DNA from: JAFMPW01 sp041743085
GTDB lineage: Bacteria; Bacteroidota; Bacteroidia; Flavobacteriales; Flavobacteriaceae
Length of the DNA stretch: 64,000 nt
Assembly: GCA_041743085.1 (NCBI GenBank)
Contig: JBGTNL010000116.1
Location: 24,644-88,643 of the forward strand
Reading direction: 5' to 3'
The notes beneath the pieces were generated by a model that did not search any database, was not told the DNA's origin, and was given only the letters and a program-made list of their open reading frames with translations. Positions within the stretch are counted from its first letter, which is position 1; each line of letters starts with the position of its first letter. Position numbers and translations under genes: made by a program. Shown piece by piece: positions 61,385 through 64,000 of this stretch.

Positions 61385-61520
61385 CCAACGATTATGTGTA
61401 AGGATAGTTGCGTGTGCAAGCAACTAACTTACTAAAAATGGAACGAACCAGAGGGAAATCCGTAGGATTTTCCGAGTAGGCAAGAACTAAGCAATTATTT
61501 TTGTACGGTGTTATTAGCTA
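61385..61520 (+). repeat. attC-like palindromic repeat, copy 1
   Basis: About 136 bp from CCAACGATTATGTG to ACGGTGTTATTAGCTAC. It contains the core GGAAATCCGTAGGATTTTCC, and its ends are imperfectly complementary, so the single strand can fold into a long hairpin. A second copy in direct orientation lies at 62421-62548, with the hydrolase gene between. Confidence 0.75.
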
Positions 61521-61523
61521 CAG

Positions 61524-62402
61524 TTATTTATTCCATTTTGTCCAATCAGAATCTGGTCTTTTAAAAGGTTCTGATAAAAATCTATTCGCGATTTCATTAA
61601 ATAGTTTAGGGTTTGAGGCAGGTGCAAAATGTGTTTCTCCTGGCGTTATACATAATTGTGCTTTAGGAATATTACGATAGATTTCTAAACTGTGTTTACC
61701 TCTTATTATATCTTCATCACCAGCCATTATTAATACTTTTGCTTTTATTTTTGACAAGTCTTTAATTGGGATATTTGGCTGGTCTGCCAAAAGTCCGAGA
61801 AGTTGTTTTTGTAAATTCCAATTTTGAGTAGTGTCTTTTTCTTTAATTTTAGAATCAACTAATTCTCTTTCTGTCATGACATTCTTAATAGCCCAAGAGT
61901 GAACAGCTGTTGAGTCAGGCCTTAAATTTGCTCCCATTGCAACTATTTTCTTTATTTTTGATTTATTACTGATTCCCATTTTTAATGCTATTATTCCACC
62001 ATCACTCCATCCAATAATGGATAAAGAATCTAATTTTAAATAATTTACTAATCCTTCCCAATCTTTTGCAACTTGAACATAGGTTAAAGAATCTGTTTTT
62101 AATTCAGATTTTCCTTGTCCTCTGTTGTCAGCTATAATTACTCTATACCTAGTCTTAAAATAATCGATTTGATTTCCCATCCATTTGATACTTCCTCCGT
62201 TTCCATGAATTAAAAGCAAGGGGTCTCCTTTTCCGTATTCCTCATAGTAGATTTTAGCACCATTTATTTCAACATATTTTCCAACGGCTTCATTGTTGCC
62301 ATAAGGAGTATCAAAATTAAAGCTCATTTTAACTTGAGCATTTGCTATTACACATATTGAAGAGGTTAAGAGCAGAATTAATAGGCTAATTGAGTTTTTC
62401 AT
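61524..62402 (-). CDS. Secreted alpha/beta hydrolase in a cassette-like setting
   Basis: A 292-residue alpha/beta-hydrolase with a signal peptide (ISLLILLLTSSICVIANAQ). Oxyanion region LLLIHGNGGSIKW, nucleophile elbow LSIIGWSDGGIIALKMG (Ser in GWSDG), acid KVLIMAGDEDIIR and catalytic His in TPGETHFAPASNP complete the triad. The gene is more AT-rich than its surroundings and is bounded on each side by attC-like palindromes, as in integron cassettes. Substrate unknown; lactonase, esterase and epoxide-hydrolase types are all possible. Confidence 0.9.
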   Translation of the reverse strand: MKNSISLLILLLTSSICVIANAQVKMSFNFDTPYGNNEAVGKYVEINGAKIYYEEYGKGDPLLLIHGNGGSIKWMGNQIDYFKTRYRVIIADNRGQGKSELKTDSLTYVQVAKDWEGLVNYLKLDSLSIIGWSDGGIIALKMGISNKSKIKKIVAMGANLRPDSTAVHSWAIKNVMTERELVDSKIKEKDTTQNWNLQKQLLGLLADQPNIPIKDLSKIKAKVLIMAGDEDIIRGKHSLEIYRNIPKAQLCITPGETHFAPASNPKLFNEIANRFLSEPFKRPDSDWTKWNK

Positions 62403-62420
62403 AATAGTTGGTTTTAATTG

Positions 62421-62548
62421 TAGCTAACGTTTATGTATATGAGCTGTGGCGTGTCTCGGCACGAACTTCTCCAAATAAAAACTGGCATTGGAAAATCCGT
62501 AGCATTTTCCAAGTGAGGACTGACCAAGCCATAGCTTATATACGGTGT
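62421..62548 (+). repeat. attC-like palindromic repeat, copy 2 (interrupted by intron start)
   Basis: From TAGCTAACGTTTATG through GTATATGAGCTGTGGCGTG, the core GGAAAATCCGTAGCATTTTC and back to GCCATAGCTTATATACGGTGT. The two arms GTATATGAGCTGTGGC and GCCATAGCTTATATAC are complementary except for two bases. The expected TTATTAGC-like end seen in copy 1 is replaced by a group II intron 5' end. Confidence 0.78.
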
Positions 62549-62740
62549 GTGTGCCCAGCATGGGCATCTTTGTCATATCTAAGATATGGTATTAATCTAG
62601 AGGGCGCAAGTCCCTTATGGGCGGGGGTAGCGCCTCGAACCATTAGTAAGCCGCAAGGGTGGTAACTGCGAGGTTACATCTGAAGGAAGCGAGACTACAA
62701 AACCCGGTACTGACGAACAGGGACCAAAGCTGAAGTATTG
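62549..62740 (+). mobile_element. Group II intron 5' fragment
   Basis: Starts GTGTGCCCAGCATGGGCATC, the conserved 5' end of bacterial group II introns, and contains CATCTGAAGGAAGCGAGAC and GACGAACAGGGACC, typical of domain I. No reverse transcriptase ORF and no domain V hairpin are found, so only about 190 bp survive. It begins precisely at the end of the attC-like repeat copy 2. Confidence 0.8.
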
Positions 62741-62839
62741 TTTGTCCTGCCCGTATTTTGCAAATGCAATGTTGTACGCTGCATTCATTTTTTCAAGCTG
62801 CTCCGATTTCCGATGCTTAATCAATGAACGTAATCCTGG

Positions 62840-63688
62840 CTATGGCTTTGCAGATTCCGGCATCTGTTCAATCCTTGCCAATTCATCAGAAGTAATGCGT
62901 TTTATGTTAATGAAAGGGCTCTTCATCTGGTACAAAAACGTTTGCTTTTTATCATCGTCAAATTCCTTTAAACCATATTTAATTTTTTTTACCGGCAGAT
63001 ATTTGTAAGTTCCAAAAAACCGATCCCACACAATAAAAATGTCAGCAAAATTGGAATCAGTATAATGTTGATCCTGTTCATGGTGTACTTTGTGCATGTT
63101 GGGGGTGACAAAAAACCATCCCAGAGTAGTATCCACCCAACGCGGGATAAGAAAATTTGTATGTTCTACAAAAGAAAGCGGAATAAGAATAAAAAAATAA
63201 AGAGCCATTGCCATTAAATCTAACCCAAAAATGGCAGCCCCAACAATATTTGCAGTTCCAAATACCAGTATCTCAAGAGGATGGATTCTGAAGTATGTAG
63301 TGGAATCCATAGTTGTATCGCTATGATGCACCCGATGTAACCTCCATAGTAATGGAATTTTATGTGCCATACGGTGGAACCAGTAGGTGGTCATATCGAA
63401 CAAGGCTACACCAATCAACAGTTTTACCAAAAAAGGGGTCTGCACCAGGTATAATAATCCTATTTCATGCTCATTGAACCAGTTAATGCTAAACACCTGA
63501 AATATGGCGAAAAAATAATTAGCAATAAAAACGACCACATAGAATAGGGCATTGTGAAAAAGATGCTGCGGTCGTTTATTGAAGTTAAAAGGAGTACTTA
63601 ACACTTGCTCCATCGAATAAAAAACAACGAGCAACGCTATGGTGATGTAATTTCCATTAATATCGAGGAGCATTTTTAATTTTTCCAT
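62840..63688 (-). CDS. Fatty acid hydroxylase/sterol desaturase-family membrane protein
   Basis: A 282-residue integral membrane di-iron oxygenase. Three His boxes are visible: YWFHRMAHKIPLLWRLHRVHH (first two, in HRMAH and HRVHH) and NMHKVHHEQDQHYTD. The conserved tail IFIVWDRFFGTYKYLP fits the superfamily. Four to five membrane helices precede and separate these. It may hydroxylate or desaturate a membrane lipid or carotenoid. It is not linked by operon to other lipid genes. A C-terminal remnant of a related gene occurs at 28851-29090. Confidence 0.92.
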   Translation of the reverse strand: MEKLKMLLDINGNYITIALLVVFYSMEQVLSTPFNFNKRPQHLFHNALFYVVVFIANYFFAIFQVFSINWFNEHEIGLLYLVQTPFLVKLLIGVALFDMTTYWFHRMAHKIPLLWRLHRVHHSDTTMDSTTYFRIHPLEILVFGTANIVGAAIFGLDLMAMALYFFILIPLSFVEHTNFLIPRWVDTTLGWFFVTPNMHKVHHEQDQHYTDSNFADIFIVWDRFFGTYKYLPVKKIKYGLKEFDDDKKQTFLYQMKSPFINIKRITSDELARIEQMPESAKP

Positions 63689-63880
63689 TTTAGAGTATCA
63701 TTTAACAGCTAATTATTTTTAAAAATGGAGCAGTGATAAGTTTTTGTCGACCAAAACTCAAAAATTATGCAGACTCAATCGTTTAACTTATTACGGGACG
63801 GGAGATTTTTTGCTCAAAGACAAAGGTCTAAGTTGTTTTTCACTTTTGCATTAATGTAGATTAAGAAAATGAAGTCTGCT

Positions 63881-64000
63881 TTATTTTTTCTTTGCCATAT
63901 TGCTCCGCATCTTGCTCAATGCTTCGGGTGTAATTCCAAGATATGACGCTATCATTTTTTGTGGCACTCTTTGAACAAGATGTGCAGCAGATAATTATGG
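63881..64000 (-). CDS. Crp/Fnr-family regulator C-terminus (5' part beyond window)
   Basis: The reverse strand encodes LSAAHLVQRVPQKMIASYLG then ITPEALSKMRSNMAKKK before TAA at 63881. QRVPQKMIASYLGITPEALS is the recognition helix region of Crp/Fnr-type regulators common in Bacteroidota. Three codons before the window edge the same frame contains TAA (63995-63997), so the gene may carry a frameshift near 63990; this cannot be resolved without the rest of the gene. Confidence 0.65.

Noticed and set aside
62615..62824. 69-codon minus-strand open frame
   Set aside because: Its 5' half lies between the intron fragment and the hydroxylase gene without support, and the rest is antisense to group II intron sequence.
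1..64000. tRNA, rRNA or tmRNA genes
   Set aside because: I looked for cloverleaf patterns with TTCGA-type T-loops and for conserved rRNA segments and found none; a tRNAscan and Infernal run would be decisive.

Overview
The window looks like a chromosomal segment of a Flavobacteriaceae member (Bacteroidota). Evidence: a fused alpha/beta E1 dehydrogenase, a paired lipocalin and OmpA lipoprotein, a short ArsC-like protein without its cysteine, a DUF4242-cyclase-AraC regulator, a BfmA-type mobilization gene, an IntDOT-like recombinase and many small palindromic intergenic repeats. Species cannot be named from sequence alone. I found no rRNA, tRNA or CRISPR array.

Layout. 1-6.4 kb: housekeeping and hypothetical genes (nucleoside phosphorylase, DUF1835, SUI1/YciH, beta-barrel protein, 2OG-Fe(II) oxygenase, E1 dehydrogenase). 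6.6-7.8 kb: lipocalin and OmpA lipoproteins. 7.9-14.0 kb: a seven-gene same-strand cluster with an FAD oxidoreductase, a methyltransferase, a type III polyketide synthase, a FabL-like enoyl reductase, a FabZ-like dehydratase, a ketosynthase and an acyl carrier protein. It reads as a dedicated small fatty-acid assembly line feeding a type III PKS, with two tailoring enzymes. 14.5-28.7 kb: MscS channel, TerC, small secreted proteins, a 1080-residue BNR protein, an MFS pump and a di-heme cytochrome. 28.8-33.7 kb: decayed genes, an FdhF/YdeP oxidoreductase and a BLUF protein. 34.0-37.3 kb: three consecutive TIR-domain genes, the best candidate here for an undescribed signalling or defence module. 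37.4-46.7 kb: TlpA-like and sialidase-fold lipoproteins, an RES/Xre toxin-antitoxin pair, cyclase-family hydrolase, LigT-like protein, methyltransferase, DUF1080 and Gfo/Idh/MocA proteins. 47-58.3 kb: a graveyard of truncated, frameshifted or stop-interrupted genes among intact ones (truncated haemoglobin, cold-shock protein, TPR-adenylate cyclase). 58.5-61.0 kb: remnant of an integrative mobilizable element. 61.4-62.8 kb: one alpha/beta-hydrolase gene between two attC-like palindromes, the second followed directly by the 5' end of a group II intron. 62.8-64 kb: fatty acid hydroxylase and the end of a Crp/Fnr regulator.

Mobile DNA has shaped the window. A ~200 bp non-autonomous element occurs three times with terminal inverted repeats (core TGTCCGGT) and 9 bp target duplications. 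One copy splits a DUF7009-type gene so precisely that removing it with one duplication restores the reading frame. Three further short repeat families occur in two copies each. Several broken genes differ from an intact frame by a single base in or beside a G/C run, so sequencing error must be excluded before calling all of them dead.
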